Source of the DNA: Flavobacterium luteum
Lineage (GTDB): Bacteria > Bacteroidota > Bacteroidia > Flavobacteriales > Flavobacteriaceae
Direction of reading: 5' to 3'
NCBI RefSeq assembly: GCF_008806775.1
Contig: NZ_WAEM01000004.1
Span: 158,143-222,142 of the forward strand
Length of the DNA stretch: 64,000 nt
Position numbers and translations under genes: made by a program. Shown here piece after piece: positions 36,638 through 46,342 of this stretch. Under the pieces are notes generated by a model. The model saw only the letters and a list, made by a program, of their open reading frames with translations, did no database searches and was not told where the DNA came from. Every line of letters starts with the position of its first letter. Position 1 is the stretch's first letter.

Positions 36638-37402
36638 TTAAAATCTAAAAAATTCATTTCTTTCTATTGCTTCTTTAAGTGGTTGTGAATCTTTTAGTAA
36701 AATTTTTCTAGAAAATCCATCTATATGATTTTTATGATGAATATCAGAGCCTACAAAATCAATCATTCCTTTTTGTAGTAATTTTTCAGAAATTTTTGCA
36801 GCTTCAATACCATAATATCCAATAGTTGACAATAAATTGAGTTGAAATAAACAACCAGAATGTTTCAGTTTTTGATATTCGTTTAAATTATGATAGAAAA
36901 AGCTGTAGCGCTCTGGGTGTGCTAAAACTGGCTTGTAACCAGCAACCTGTAAATCAAAAAGTATTTCATAAAGTTGTATAGGAGCATTTAAATATGATAA
37001 TTCAACCAAAACATAATTATCTTTTAAAACTAATAAAGATTCATTTTGAAATAAAGAAGCAAAATTTGAATCTATTAAATATTCTGCGGAAGCCTTTAGT
37101 GGAATATTTTTCGCTTTAATTTCTAAATCTGAAATTGTAATGTTTAAATTATTCTCAATCCCTATTTTAGTATTATCCCAAACATTTTTCATAACGTGAG
37201 GTGTTGTTATGCACTGTTCAATACCTAATTTTTTCATCTCTGAAACTAAAAATAAAGTATCTTCAATAGTTTGAGCACCATCATCAATTCCTGGTAAAAG
37301 ATGAGAATGAATATCAATATAATTATCAGGAATTAAATCTTTGAGTATAATCTTAGGTCTAAATAGTGTTAACATTTCCCAAAAATAATCAAAATTCAGC
37401 AT
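36638..37402 (-). CDS. cpsB: PHP-type tyrosine-protein phosphatase (CpsB/YwqE)
   Basis: A 254-residue manganese-dependent phosphatase. Metal ligands follow the PHP pattern: IDIHSHLLPGIDDGA with H32, H34 and D40, then TTPHVM, LAHPERY and VGSDIHH. This family removes phosphate from the tyrosine cluster of Wzc kinases and thereby controls capsule export and length. It is the only minus-strand gene inside the locus and converges on wzc. No clear promoter was found upstream of it, in the gap 37403-37639. Confidence 0.92.
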   Translation of the reverse strand: MLNFDYFWEMLTLFRPKIILKDLIPDNYIDIHSHLLPGIDDGAQTIEDTLFLVSEMKKLGIEQCITTPHVMKNVWDNTKIGIENNLNITISDLEIKAKNIPLKASAEYLIDSNFASLFQNESLLVLKDNYVLVELSYLNAPIQLYEILFDLQVAGYKPVLAHPERYSFFYHNLNEYQKLKHSGCLFQLNLLSTIGYYGIEAAKISEKLLQKGMIDFVGSDIHHKNHIDGFSRKILLKDSQPLKEAIERNEFFRF

Positions 37403-37532
37403 TTATTTTACATTATGTTTAGATTTTTTAAAAATCAATATTTATAAAGTATAGATATTTATAATATTAAAAGTGTTAGTATTTAAGCTAAAATGTATTT
37501 TTATCAATAGCTTCAAATAACCTTTAAATTAG

Positions 37533-37540
37533 TACCTTTG
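37533..37540 (+). promoter_or_regulatory. Promoter -7 box before the second ABC exporter
   Basis: TACCTTTG is an exact match to the Bacteroidota -7 consensus TAnnTTTG, in the 237-base divergent gap between cpsB and the second wzm. No good upstream TTG at 17-23 bases was found, but the surroundings are AT-rich. Transcription would start near 37547, leaving a leader of roughly 95 bases. It suggests the second exporter and the genes after it form their own transcription unit. Confidence 0.5.
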
Positions 37541-37639
37541 AAGTAATAATAATTTACAATTTATTTAGTTTAAAGATATAATGTATCATTAATAAATTGT
37601 AATCTATATAATTAAAAATATATTTTTTAATATTTAACT

Positions 37640-38509
37640 ATGAATCATAAACAAGATTCCGATGAGGAGTGGTTATTTGAAATAAAGCCTAAAAACAAAT
37701 TTTTCGAACTTAATCTAAAAGAAGTTTGGCAATATAGAGATTTATTAACGCTTTTTGTCAAAAGAGATATAGTTACAGTATACAAACAGACTGTTTTAGG
37801 GCCGCTTTGGTATTTAATTCAGCCGTTATTAACCTCATTAATCTTTACGATTATTTTTAATAGTGTAGCGGGTATTAATACAGGATCTACACCGCCTTTT
37901 TTGTTTAATTTGGCTGGAATTACAATTTGGAATTACTTTACTTCTTGTTTAAATGATACTTCAGATACATTCAAAAAAAACGCTGCAATATTCGGAAAAG
38001 TTTACTTTCCTAGAGTAATTATGCCAATTTCAATTGTAATTTCTAATTTATTAAAATTTGGAATCCAATTTACTATTTTTATAGGTTTCTATATTTATTT
38101 CTATATAAAAGGAGCAGAAATTAGTTTAAATGAATATACTCTTCTATTTCCATTATTGATTATTATAATGGGTTTTTTAGGACTAGGATTAGGAATGATT
38201 ATTTCCTCATTAGTCACTAAATATAGAGATTTTAGTTATTTAGTTAGTTTTGGAGTGCAATTATTGATGTACTTGTCTGCAGTAATGTACCCTATGGCAT
38301 TAATTGTTGATAAAATCCCAAAGTATGCTTGGGTAGTTAGATACAATCCATTAGCATATGTTATAGAATCTACGCGTTTTATGCTGTTAAATGTTGGAGA
38401 AATAACACTATTGGGATTGCTATACACATCAGTAGTAACTGTAATAGTTTTTTTTGTTGGACTATTAGTTTTTAATAAAACGGAAAAGAGTTTTATTGAT
38501 ACCGTATAA
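37640..38509 (+). CDS. wzm: Polysaccharide ABC exporter, membrane subunit (Wzm type), copy 2
   Basis: A 289-residue ABC-2 permease with LKEVWQYRDLLTLFVKRDI, VYKQTVLGPLWYLIQP, about six membrane spans, YFPRVIMPIS and LVTKYRDFSYL. It is clearly homologous to copy 1 at 2792 across its full length, with highest similarity in the N-terminal entry helix and the cytoplasmic loops. Partner ATPase follows ten bases later. Having two complete pairs in one locus suggests two export substrates. Confidence 0.93.
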   Translation: MNHKQDSDEEWLFEIKPKNKFFELNLKEVWQYRDLLTLFVKRDIVTVYKQTVLGPLWYLIQPLLTSLIFTIIFNSVAGINTGSTPPFLFNLAGITIWNYFTSCLNDTSDTFKKNAAIFGKVYFPRVIMPISIVISNLLKFGIQFTIFIGFYIYFYIKGAEISLNEYTLLFPLLIIIMGFLGLGLGMIISSLVTKYRDFSYLVSFGVQLLMYLSAVMYPMALIVDKIPKYAWVVRYNPLAYVIESTRFMLLNVGEITLLGLLYTSVVTVIVFFVGLLVFNKTEKSFIDTV

Positions 38510-38518
38510 AAGATTTCT

Positions 38519-39787
38519 ATGAGTAAAAATATAATTTTAAAAGCCGAAAATATTTCTAAACAATACCGATTAGGACAAGTTGGTACAGGTACTATAAGTC
38601 ATGATTTAAATCGATGGTGGCATCAAATTCGGGGCAAAGAGAATCCGTATTTAAAAATAGGTGATACGAATGATAGAAGTATAGTTGGAAGTAGTGATTA
38701 TGTATGGGCTTTAAAAGATATTAATTTTGAAGTTGAAAGAGGAGAAGTTCTTGGAATTATTGGAAAAAATGGTGCTGGAAAATCAACGTTGTTAAAAATT
38801 TTATCTAGAGTTACTGCTCCAACAACTGGAGGTGTTAAAACTAAAGGTAGGATTGCTTCTTTGTTAGAGGTAGGAACTGGTTTCCATCCTGAATTGACGG
38901 GAAGAGAAAATATCTATTTGAACGGAGCAATTCTCGGTATGAGTAAAAATGAAATTACCCGAAAATTAGATGAAATTATTGATTTTTCAGGAGTAGAACG
39001 ATATATAGATACTCCTGTTAAGCGATATTCTTCGGGAATGTATGTTCGTTTGGCTTTTGCTGTCGCAGCACATTTAGAAAGTGAAGTTCTAATTGTAGAT
39101 GAGGTTTTATCGGTTGGTGACGCCGAGTTTCAAAAAAAATGTCTCAGTAAAATGGGAGATATTAGTAAAGGAGAAGGTAGAACTGTACTTTTTGTTAGTC
39201 ATAATATGCCAAGCGTAAAAAGTTTATGCAACAAAGGAATTTTACTAGAGCATGGAAAAATAATCAAGGATGATAAAATAGATGAAGTCATTACAAAGTA
39301 CATGACTAATGATGAAATTTCTTCCTTTGAATATGAAAATAATGAATGTGGATTGAAGAGTTTTGAAATTTTAAATTCTAAAGGCGTTCAAAGTATTAAC
39401 ATTTCAAATGGAGAAGATTTAACAATGATTTTGACATTAGAAATAAAAAAAGCAAATCCAGATTTTGGTTTTTGTATTGCTATATATAATGAATATGAGG
39501 AGTTAATAACTGCCATCAATTCCTATCATATTAATGAAAAAATTATAAATTTAAAAAGAGGACAATACAGTTTAAATGTTGTTGTGCCAAAATATGTTTT
39601 TAATACAGGTTTATATACTGTAAATTTCCACTTTAATAGTATTAGTGGTGTAATTTATAAAAAAATGGAAAGAATAACTGCTTTTAATATTTATGACGAT
39701 GGATACAGAAGAGGTAATAAATATAGCGGATTATGGCCAGGAAAAGTGAGTATTATTCCAAATATTTATATTAATGAGACTGCGTAA
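38519..39787 (+). CDS. wzt: Polysaccharide ABC exporter, ATPase subunit (Wzt type), copy 2
   Basis: A 422-residue ATPase with Walker A GKNGAGKST at 82-90, the YSSGM signature, VLIVDEVL as Walker B and SHNM as the switch. The ATPase region is very close in protein sequence to copy 1, whereas the C-terminal domain after about residue 245 has a different sequence. That domain ends GLWPGKVSIIPNIYINETA and is expected to be a carbohydrate-binding domain. Its end overlaps the next gene by 14 bases. Confidence 0.92.
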   Translation: MSKNIILKAENISKQYRLGQVGTGTISHDLNRWWHQIRGKENPYLKIGDTNDRSIVGSSDYVWALKDINFEVERGEVLGIIGKNGAGKSTLLKILSRVTAPTTGGVKTKGRIASLLEVGTGFHPELTGRENIYLNGAILGMSKNEITRKLDEIIDFSGVERYIDTPVKRYSSGMYVRLAFAVAAHLESEVLIVDEVLSVGDAEFQKKCLSKMGDISKGEGRTVLFVSHNMPSVKSLCNKGILLEHGKIIKDDKIDEVITKYMTNDEISSFEYENNECGLKSFEILNSKGVQSINISNGEDLTMILTLEIKKANPDFGFCIAIYNEYEELITAINSYHINEKIINLKRGQYSLNVVVPKYVFNTGLYTVNFHFNSISGVIYKKMERITAFNIYDDGYRRGNKYSGLWPGKVSIIPNIYINETA

Positions 39788-40508
39788 TACAAAAAAAGAC
39801 ACTAAACAAATTATTGCAAAATGTTTTGGAAATAGAATCTATTTCGGGCCGTTTTCAGGATTGAAAATTCCTGAAAAGCTATTAAATGTTCTGACATTAA
39901 CCGAAATTATAGGATTTTATGAATCCTGTTTGCATTTTGTTTTTTCAGATTTATTGAACAGAAAAATAAAAAACATTATTATCATTGGTGGCAATAATGG
40001 TTATTATGCAGCTGGTTTGAGTAATTTATTTAATCCAGATAGTTTATTTATCTATGAAATGGTTCAAGACTTACATCCAAAAATAGCTTCATGGTTTGAA
40101 ATTAATAATTTATCGGATTACAAAATTTTAGGTGAAGCTACTACAGAAGAGTTTAAAAAATTTGAAAAAAAAATAGATTTGTTATTTATGGATTGTGAAG
40201 GATTTGAAAAAACATTGCTTAATCCTAATGAGTTTAATTGGCAAAAAAATTCAGATATAATTGTAGAATTGCATCCATTTTATAAAGATAATTTGATAAG
40301 TGATTTTACAGATAAGTTTCAATCAACACATAGTATTCAAATTATTTATGATGATTTTGATGAAGATGATAAGGTAAATAAAATTTTGGATGGATTAAAA
40401 TTAAATATCAATTATGCGCAACATCCAAGTCATAGATGGATTAATGAGAATGGGAACAAAGTATATACAAGTGGATTATTTCTTTATTTAAAGAGAAAAT
40501 CAGTATGA
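39774..40508 (+). CDS. FkbM-type methyltransferase-like protein
   Basis: A 244-residue soluble protein. A nucleotide-binding fold opens with IIIIGGNNGYYAAGLSNLF, and SLFIYEMVQDLHPKIASWF follows, with LLFMDCEGFEKTLL near residue 140 in the place of the acidic FkbM motif IDxEGxE. The glycine loop differs from standard SAM motif I (E/DxGxNxG), so it is a divergent member. An O-methyltransferase acting on a sugar hydroxyl is the likeliest role. It overlaps the ATPase gene by 14 bases. Confidence 0.65.
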   Translation: MRLRNTKKDTKQIIAKCFGNRIYFGPFSGLKIPEKLLNVLTLTEIIGFYESCLHFVFSDLLNRKIKNIIIIGGNNGYYAAGLSNLFNPDSLFIYEMVQDLHPKIASWFEINNLSDYKILGEATTEEFKKFEKKIDLLFMDCEGFEKTLLNPNEFNWQKNSDIIVELHPFYKDNLISDFTDKFQSTHSIQIIYDDFDEDDKVNKILDGLKLNINYAQHPSHRWINENGNKVYTSGLFLYLKRKSV

Positions 40509-41302
40509 TACCAAAAACCATACATTATTGTTGGTTTGGAAATAAACCTAAACCTGAATTAATAAAACATTGTATCCAATCTTGGAATAGATACTTATCG
40601 GGTTATGAAATAATCGAATGGAATGAATCTAACTTTGACTTAGATATAAATTTATATGTTAAAGATGCCTATATAAATAAAAAATGGGCATTTGTTTCAG
40701 ACTATGTTAGGGCTTATGTTTTATACCATCAAGGAGGGATTTATTTAGATACTGATGTTGAAGTAAAGCAGCGTTTAGACACCTTTTTAACTCATGGAGC
40801 TTTTTCTGGTTTTGAGAGAATAGGTTTTCCTTTTACTGCACTATGGGGTTCTGAAAAAGAACATATTTGGCCAAAAAAGGTTTTAGAGTATTATGACAAA
40901 AAACAAAATTTCGAACAGGTTACCAATACATTAATTGTTGCTCAAATATTAATTGAAGAATTTAAAGTTAATCCTAACAAGGATGAACTTCAAGAATTAG
41001 ACTGTAATATTGCCATATATCCATCTACACATTTTTGTATTGACTTGTCTTCAAATTTTGCATCACATCATTTTTTAGGATCTTGGGATGATGACGAGAC
41101 ATCTTATAAAAGCAACATTCATAAAATTTATTATTTAAAAAAATATCTTAAAGAAATTGAAGGGCAAAAAGTGTTAGAGCAATTGTTTCAAAACGAAATT
41201 TTTTCAGCAAAAGAATTGTTTGAGTTTTCTTTAAAAATTTTTAAAAAAAGAATCAATCAAAAGTATAATCGATTGTTTAGAAAAAAAAGAGAATGCATTT
41301 AG
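40505..41302 (+). CDS. Family 32 glycosyltransferase (OCH1/capsular type)
   Basis: A 265-residue GT-A enzyme of the GT32 family. IPKTIHYCWFGNKPKP at the N-terminus, YEIIEWNESNFD, and the metal-binding DTD at 82-84 in GGIYLDTDVEV are all typical. Bacterial members add hexose residues to capsular glycans. Its end overlaps the following GT2 by ten bases and its start overlaps the FkbM-like gene by four. Confidence 0.92.
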   Translation: MIPKTIHYCWFGNKPKPELIKHCIQSWNRYLSGYEIIEWNESNFDLDINLYVKDAYINKKWAFVSDYVRAYVLYHQGGIYLDTDVEVKQRLDTFLTHGAFSGFERIGFPFTALWGSEKEHIWPKKVLEYYDKKQNFEQVTNTLIVAQILIEEFKVNPNKDELQELDCNIAIYPSTHFCIDLSSNFASHHFLGSWDDDETSYKSNIHKIYYLKKYLKEIEGQKVLEQLFQNEIFSAKELFEFSLKIFKKRINQKYNRLFRKKRECI

Positions 41303-42129
41303 TATCCATAATAATACCTTGTTATAATCATGCTAAGTTTCTCCCAGATGCTTTGCAATCGGTCATAGAACAGGATTGTGAAAATTGGGAATGCATTGTT
41401 GTAAACGACGGAAGTACAGACAATACAGAAGAAATTGCTTGTTTGTGGAGTAATAAAGATACGAGATTTAAATATTTTTATAAAGATAATGGAGGATTAA
41501 GCAGTGCAAGAAATTTCGGTATTGCAAAATCAAAATCCGAATACATTTTGACTTTGGATTCGGATGATAAATTCGATAAAACTTTTATTAGTAAAGCATT
41601 AAAAGTAATTAATGACGATCCAAAAATTGGAATAGTAAGTTGTTGGGGAAAACGATTTGTGGGTAATACTTATTATGACATTTTTAAACCTAATGGAAAA
41701 AATATAGAAGATTTTTTATTCCAAAATGCAGCTATAGGAAATTCAATGTTTAGAAAAAAATGTTGGATTGAAGCAGGTGGATATGACGAGAATATGAAGA
41801 AAGGGTATGAAGATTGGGAATTTTATTTGCGAATTAGTAAACTCGGTTGGAATACTGTAATTATTCAAGAGCCTTTATTTTTTTATCGTCAACATAAAAC
41901 TTCTTTGAGAACGGAAGCCTTAAATAAATTTGACAAAGAAATTAGGTTATATATTTTTACCAAGCATAAAGATTTATATATAAAGTATTTTGATCAAACA
42001 GTTGAAAATTTATTAACTATTATAGATTTAAATAGAAGAAACGAACTCAAAAGAATCAATTCAATTGATTTTAAACTTGGAAATTTCATATTAAGACCTT
42101 TTCGATTTATAAAAAATAGTATTAAGTGA
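41293..42129 (+). CDS. Family 2 glycosyltransferase
   Basis: A 278-residue GT-A enzyme with HLVSIIIPCYNHAKFLPDAL, IVVNDGSTDNT, GGLSSARNFGI and LTLDSDDKFD. YEDWEFYLRISKLG provides the acceptor-side acidic motif. The ATG overlaps the GT32 gene by ten bases, and its stop overlaps the next GTG start. Donor unknown. Confidence 0.9.
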   Translation: MHLVSIIIPCYNHAKFLPDALQSVIEQDCENWECIVVNDGSTDNTEEIACLWSNKDTRFKYFYKDNGGLSSARNFGIAKSKSEYILTLDSDDKFDKTFISKALKVINDDPKIGIVSCWGKRFVGNTYYDIFKPNGKNIEDFLFQNAAIGNSMFRKKCWIEAGGYDENMKKGYEDWEFYLRISKLGWNTVIIQEPLFFYRQHKTSLRTEALNKFDKEIRLYIFTKHKDLYIKYFDQTVENLLTIIDLNRRNELKRINSIDFKLGNFILRPFRFIKNSIK

Positions 42130-43055
42130 ATCCAAAAGTTTCCATAATCATGGCAACCTACAATAGAGCTCATTTTATTGTAGAAACGCTATTATCTATT
42201 CAAAATCAAGTTTTCAAAGATTGGGAATGTATAATTATAGATGACGGAGGTACAGATAATACAACTGAAATTATTAAACCCTTTTTAAAGTCAGATGCAA
42301 GATTTAGATACTTTAACAGAGAAAGTACATATAAAAAAGGATTGCCTGGATGCCGAAATTATGGATTGGATTTGTCAAAAGGAGAATATGTTATTTTTTT
42401 TGATGACGATGATATTATTCATCCGCAAAATTTGAGTATAAGCTTTAGTAGTATTGAGTCAAGTAAAGCCGATTTTTGTCATTATGGTAAATCTCCATTT
42501 ATAGATACCCATCCAGAATTAAATAATCAAGTTGTTTCCTTAAACAAACCAATAACAATAAATGATATTCAAGACATTGTAACACAAAAAATAGGATTTG
42601 CTTCCTGTACAATATTATGGAAAAAAAGTTGTTTCAGTGGCAATAAATTTAATGAAGAGTTACACTATGCTGAAGAATGGGAATGCTATATTAGATTAAT
42701 AACGAATGGTTTTAGCGGGATAATGATTGATAATATTTTGTATTATAATAGAAAGCATCCTAACTCTAATACGGGAGAGTATTTTAATAACAATCCTTTA
42801 AGAAAAGAATCATATACAAAAGCAATTTTACTTGTAATTCAAAATTTAAAGCAAAGACAGTTACTTTCTTATTATTTAAAACGATATTTTATATCAAAAT
42901 CAATAGGTTTTAAAGAATATAATTTATTTATGAAGATATTAAAAGTACTTGATTTACCTATTTATGAAAGATTACAATGGCAAGTATTCTCCAAAGTATT
43001 ACCATACAGATTAATGATATATAGGAATAAAAGATTAATTGAAAAAAAAATATAA
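42126..43055 (+). CDS. Family 2 glycosyltransferase
   Basis: A 309-residue GT-A enzyme with PKVSIIMATYNRAHFIVETL, IIIDDGGTDNT and the acidic VIFFDDDDIIHP. The start is a GTG overlapping the preceding TGA by four bases; no ATG lies nearer that keeps the first beta strand. The GT2 pair here probably adds two successive sugars. Donor unknown. Confidence 0.88.
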   Translation: MNPKVSIIMATYNRAHFIVETLLSIQNQVFKDWECIIIDDGGTDNTTEIIKPFLKSDARFRYFNRESTYKKGLPGCRNYGLDLSKGEYVIFFDDDDIIHPQNLSISFSSIESSKADFCHYGKSPFIDTHPELNNQVVSLNKPITINDIQDIVTQKIGFASCTILWKKSCFSGNKFNEELHYAEEWECYIRLITNGFSGIMIDNILYYNRKHPNSNTGEYFNNNPLRKESYTKAILLVIQNLKQRQLLSYYLKRYFISKSIGFKEYNLFMKILKVLDLPIYERLQWQVFSKVLPYRLMIYRNKRLIEKKI

Positions 43056-43058
43056 TTC

Positions 43059-44165
43059 ATGAAAATACTACTCTGTTTTGGTACTCGTCCTGAAGCAATA
43101 AAAATGGCTCCATTGTATCATGAACTGAAGAAAACTAATTTTCAAGTAAAAGTTTGCGTTACTGCTCAACATCGGGAAATGTTAGATCAGGTTTTGGGTT
43201 TTTTTGAAATTATTCCTGAATATGATTTAGATTTGATGCAACCCAATCAAACCTTAAACGGATTAAGTGCAACCATTTTATCTAAAATTGATTTCGTTTT
43301 AAATAAAGAGAAACCTAATTTAGTTATAGTTCATGGAGACACAACAACTTCTTCAATGGTAGCTTTAGCAGCTTTTCATCAAGGGATTAAAGTGGGACAT
43401 GTAGAAGCTGGTTTAAGAACCTATAATAAAAAATCACCTTTTCCTGAAGAAATAAATAGACAATTAACCAGTCGATTAGCGGATATTCATTTTACACCAA
43501 CATATCTAGCTACTCAAAACTTGTTAAACGAAGGGGTCTTACAAAAAAATATAATTGAAACAGGCAATACTGTAATAGATGCTTTGTTTTGGACACTCAG
43601 TAAGATTGAAATGCCGAATTATATAAATCCTGAAATTGAAAAGTTGACAAAAAGTATTCCGTTAAACAAAAAAATAATTTTAGTGACGGGACATCGTAGA
43701 GAAAATTTTGGACATGGATTTGAGAATTTATGCAAAGCACTTTTGAAAATTTCCGAAAGAGAAGATGTTACTATCGTATACCCAGTGCATCTTAACCCTA
43801 ATGTAAAAGAAATAGTTTATAATCAATTATCAAAAAAAGAAAATATTCATCTTATTACACCAGTTTCATATCCAGCTTTTGTTTGGTTAATGAAACAATC
43901 TTATTTGATTGTAACAGACTCGGGAGGAATTCAGGAAGAAGCACCATCATTAGGAAAACCTATAATTGTAACAAGAACAGTTTCTGAAAGACCTGAGGGT
44001 GTAACTTCGGGGCATTCAATTTTAGTGGGAACAGATGAGAAAAAAATAATAGAGTCTATTGTTGCTATTTTAAATAAGGATCTGATTTATGAAAATAAAA
44101 ATAATCCCTACGGTAATGGTGATGCTGCTCAACAGATTCTAAAATATTTATTAGATAACGACTAA
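43059..44165 (+). CDS. wecB: UDP-GlcNAc 2-epimerase, non-hydrolysing (WecB type)
   Basis: A 368-residue epimerase converting UDP-GlcNAc to UDP-ManNAc in the cytosol. Family motifs include FGTRPEAIKMAPL at the start, VHGDTTTS, GHVEAGLRTYNK, INRQLTSRLADIHF, VTGHRRENFG and TDSGGIQEEAPSLGKP, with RTVSERPEG near the donor site. It differs from the hydrolysing NeuC enzyme at 47347, so the locus may make both UDP-ManNAc and free ManNAc or an analogue. Three bases separate it from the preceding GT2. Confidence 0.93.
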   Translation: MKILLCFGTRPEAIKMAPLYHELKKTNFQVKVCVTAQHREMLDQVLGFFEIIPEYDLDLMQPNQTLNGLSATILSKIDFVLNKEKPNLVIVHGDTTTSSMVALAAFHQGIKVGHVEAGLRTYNKKSPFPEEINRQLTSRLADIHFTPTYLATQNLLNEGVLQKNIIETGNTVIDALFWTLSKIEMPNYINPEIEKLTKSIPLNKKIILVTGHRRENFGHGFENLCKALLKISEREDVTIVYPVHLNPNVKEIVYNQLSKKENIHLITPVSYPAFVWLMKQSYLIVTDSGGIQEEAPSLGKPIIVTRTVSERPEGVTSGHSILVGTDEKKIIESIVAILNKDLIYENKNNPYGNGDAAQQILKYLLDND

Positions 44166-44166
44166 C

Positions 44167-45399
44167 ATGAAAATACTGATTGTAGTAGATTCTATTAATG
44201 TTGAGGACAGTAGTGGCTCTAAAGCAAATGTAGCATTAATTAAAAATCTTGCTGATGCTGGATTTGAAGTTATAGTTTATCATTATACCTTAAAAAACAT
44301 ACAACTATCTGGGGTGTCCTGCTTTGCAATTCGCGAAATAAAGTTCAGTTATTTGTATTTTTTAAGTAGATTACAAAGGGTTATTTGGAGGAATTTCAAT
44401 ATTAATTTAGCACCCTTTTTACAAAAGATTTTTGGTTTTTCATTTACTTTTTTTAATGATACAAATAGTATAAATAAAGCATTAAAGGAAATTAATTTTG
44501 AATCTGATTTAGTAATAACATTAAGTAAAGGCGCAAGTTTTAGACCCCATTATGCAGTTTTAAAATTACCACAGTTTCATGACAGGTGGATGGCTTATGT
44601 TCATGACCCATTTCCATTTCATTGTTATCCAAGGCCATACGATTGGGTAGAATCAAGCTACAAACAAAAAGAGGAATTCTTTAAATTGGTTTCTGAAAAA
44701 GCCAAATATTCTGCATTTCCAAGTCAATTATTAAAAGAATGGATGGGGAGTTATTTTCCTGATTTTTCAAAAACAGGCATTATTATTCCGCATCAAAATG
44801 CAGATTATAAAATTAATGATGTAGTGCTTCCAGATTATTTTGACAACACTAAATTTAATTTATTGCATGCTGGAAATTTAATGCCTCAAAGACCTCCAAA
44901 AGGATTAATAGAAGGGTATGAATTATTTTTGAAAAACAATCCCGATGCAAAAGAATTTTCAAAATTAATATTGATAGGCCCAGCATCATCCCATACAGAA
45001 ATGTTAGATGAGTATCAATTAAATAATCCGGAAATATATATTTACAATGGCACTATACCATTTGATTTAGTGTATAAACTTCAAAAAAATGTTACAGTTA
45101 ATATTATACTAGAATCAAAATCGGAAATTAGCCCTTTTCTTCCTGGTAAGTTCCCCCATTGTGTCGAAGCGAATAAGCCAATAATTTCTTTAGCACCATA
45201 TTATAGTGAAGTAAAAAGACTTTTAGGCGAAAAATATCCGTATTGGTCTGAAGTTGATGATAGTGCCAAAATTGCAACTATAATAGAAAATCTTTATCAA
45301 CTTTGGAAAGTAAATCCTGTCGATTTAGTTTTAGACAGACAAGATTTATTAAAATACCTTTCTGCTGATTATTTAAAAGGTATAATTGATGATCTATAA
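44167..45399 (+). CDS. GT-B glycosyltransferase, family 4-like
   Basis: A 410-residue protein. The N-terminus, ILIVVDSINVEDSSGSKANVALI, resembles a GT-B Rossmann start, and the C-terminal half has NLLHAGNLMPQRPPKGLIEGYELF and SPFLPGKFPHCVEANKPIISLAP, in place of the typical EX7E motif. It may add a sugar adjacent to the WecB and nonulosonate enzymes. The family is likely but the subfamily is not clear. Two bases after wecB. Confidence 0.7.
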   Translation: MKILIVVDSINVEDSSGSKANVALIKNLADAGFEVIVYHYTLKNIQLSGVSCFAIREIKFSYLYFLSRLQRVIWRNFNINLAPFLQKIFGFSFTFFNDTNSINKALKEINFESDLVITLSKGASFRPHYAVLKLPQFHDRWMAYVHDPFPFHCYPRPYDWVESSYKQKEEFFKLVSEKAKYSAFPSQLLKEWMGSYFPDFSKTGIIIPHQNADYKINDVVLPDYFDNTKFNLLHAGNLMPQRPPKGLIEGYELFLKNNPDAKEFSKLILIGPASSHTEMLDEYQLNNPEIYIYNGTIPFDLVYKLQKNVTVNIILESKSEISPFLPGKFPHCVEANKPIISLAPYYSEVKRLLGEKYPYWSEVDDSAKIATIIENLYQLWKVNPVDLVLDRQDLLKYLSADYLKGIIDDL

Positions 45400-45408
45400 A
45401 AATTGAAT

Positions 45409-46311
45409 ATGATACATTTTTCAATTTTAATTTCTACAAAAAATCGATATAACGATTTATTTCTTACACTTCAAAATACAAGACACTTATTTAGTGAAAA
45501 AGTTAAGTGTGTAGTATTTGATGATGGATCAACCGATGGAACTTTTGAAAAAGTAACCGCTCATTTTCCAGAGGTTGAAATCAAACGAAATGACACTTCA
45601 AAAGGCTATATCTATTGTAGAAACAAAATGCTTAATGAAACTACTTCTGATTTTGCTATTTCATTAGATGATGATGCTCATTTTTTGACTAAAAATCCTT
45701 TAGACAAAATTCTTAATTATTTTAATGAGAATCCAAATTGTGGTTTATTAGCATTAAGAATTTTTTGGGGTTTAGAGGAGCCAAAAAACCAACTTTCTAA
45801 TGAAATCCCGAGTAGGGTTCAATCCTATGTAGGTTGCGGGCATGTATGGAGAATCGCTGGATGGAGAACGATTCCTAATTATCCGGAATGGTTTCAGTTT
45901 TATGGCGAAGAAAACTTTGCTTCTTTACAATTATTCAAAAAAAACTGGGAAGTTCATTATTTACCAGAAATTTTAGTACATCATAGAGTAGATTTAAAAT
46001 CTAGAACAAAAAACAACAACGAATTTAGTTTTCGATACAGACGTTCAATTTGCTCAGGATGGTTTTTAATATTATTGTTTTATCCATCTGTAAAAATCCC
46101 AAGAATAATTACATATTCACTTTATATACAAATCAAAACTAAAGTTTTCAAAGGAAATTTTAAAGTAATAATTCCTTTGTTATTAGCTATTATTGATGTG
46201 TTTTATAAAATCCCTAATTTAATAAAAAATAAAGCTACTCTAACCAAAAAAGAATATCAAAATTATTTAGAATTAAAAGAAACAAAAATATTCTGGAAAC
46301 CAGAAAAATAG
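45409..46311 (+). CDS. Family 2 glycosyltransferase
   Basis: A 300-residue GT-A enzyme with FSILISTKNRYNDLFLTL, VVFDDGSTDGT, KGYIYCRNKM and the acidic ISLDDDAHFL. A TTG two codons upstream at 45403 is possible, but the ATG at 45409 is preferred. A hydrophobic stretch near 250-265 could contact the membrane. It immediately precedes the NeuB-like gene. Confidence 0.88.
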   Translation: MIHFSILISTKNRYNDLFLTLQNTRHLFSEKVKCVVFDDGSTDGTFEKVTAHFPEVEIKRNDTSKGYIYCRNKMLNETTSDFAISLDDDAHFLTKNPLDKILNYFNENPNCGLLALRIFWGLEEPKNQLSNEIPSRVQSYVGCGHVWRIAGWRTIPNYPEWFQFYGEENFASLQLFKKNWEVHYLPEILVHHRVDLKSRTKNNNEFSFRYRRSICSGWFLILLFYPSVKIPRIITYSLYIQIKTKVFKGNFKVIIPLLLAIIDVFYKIPNLIKNKATLTKKEYQNYLELKETKIFWKPEK

Positions 46312-46342
46312 TTATTTTTACTTCCATATCAATAGTTTTTTC

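Noticed and set aside
37403..37639. Promoter for cpsB on the minus strand
   Set aside because: No CAAAnnTA complement of the -7 box was found at a usable distance.
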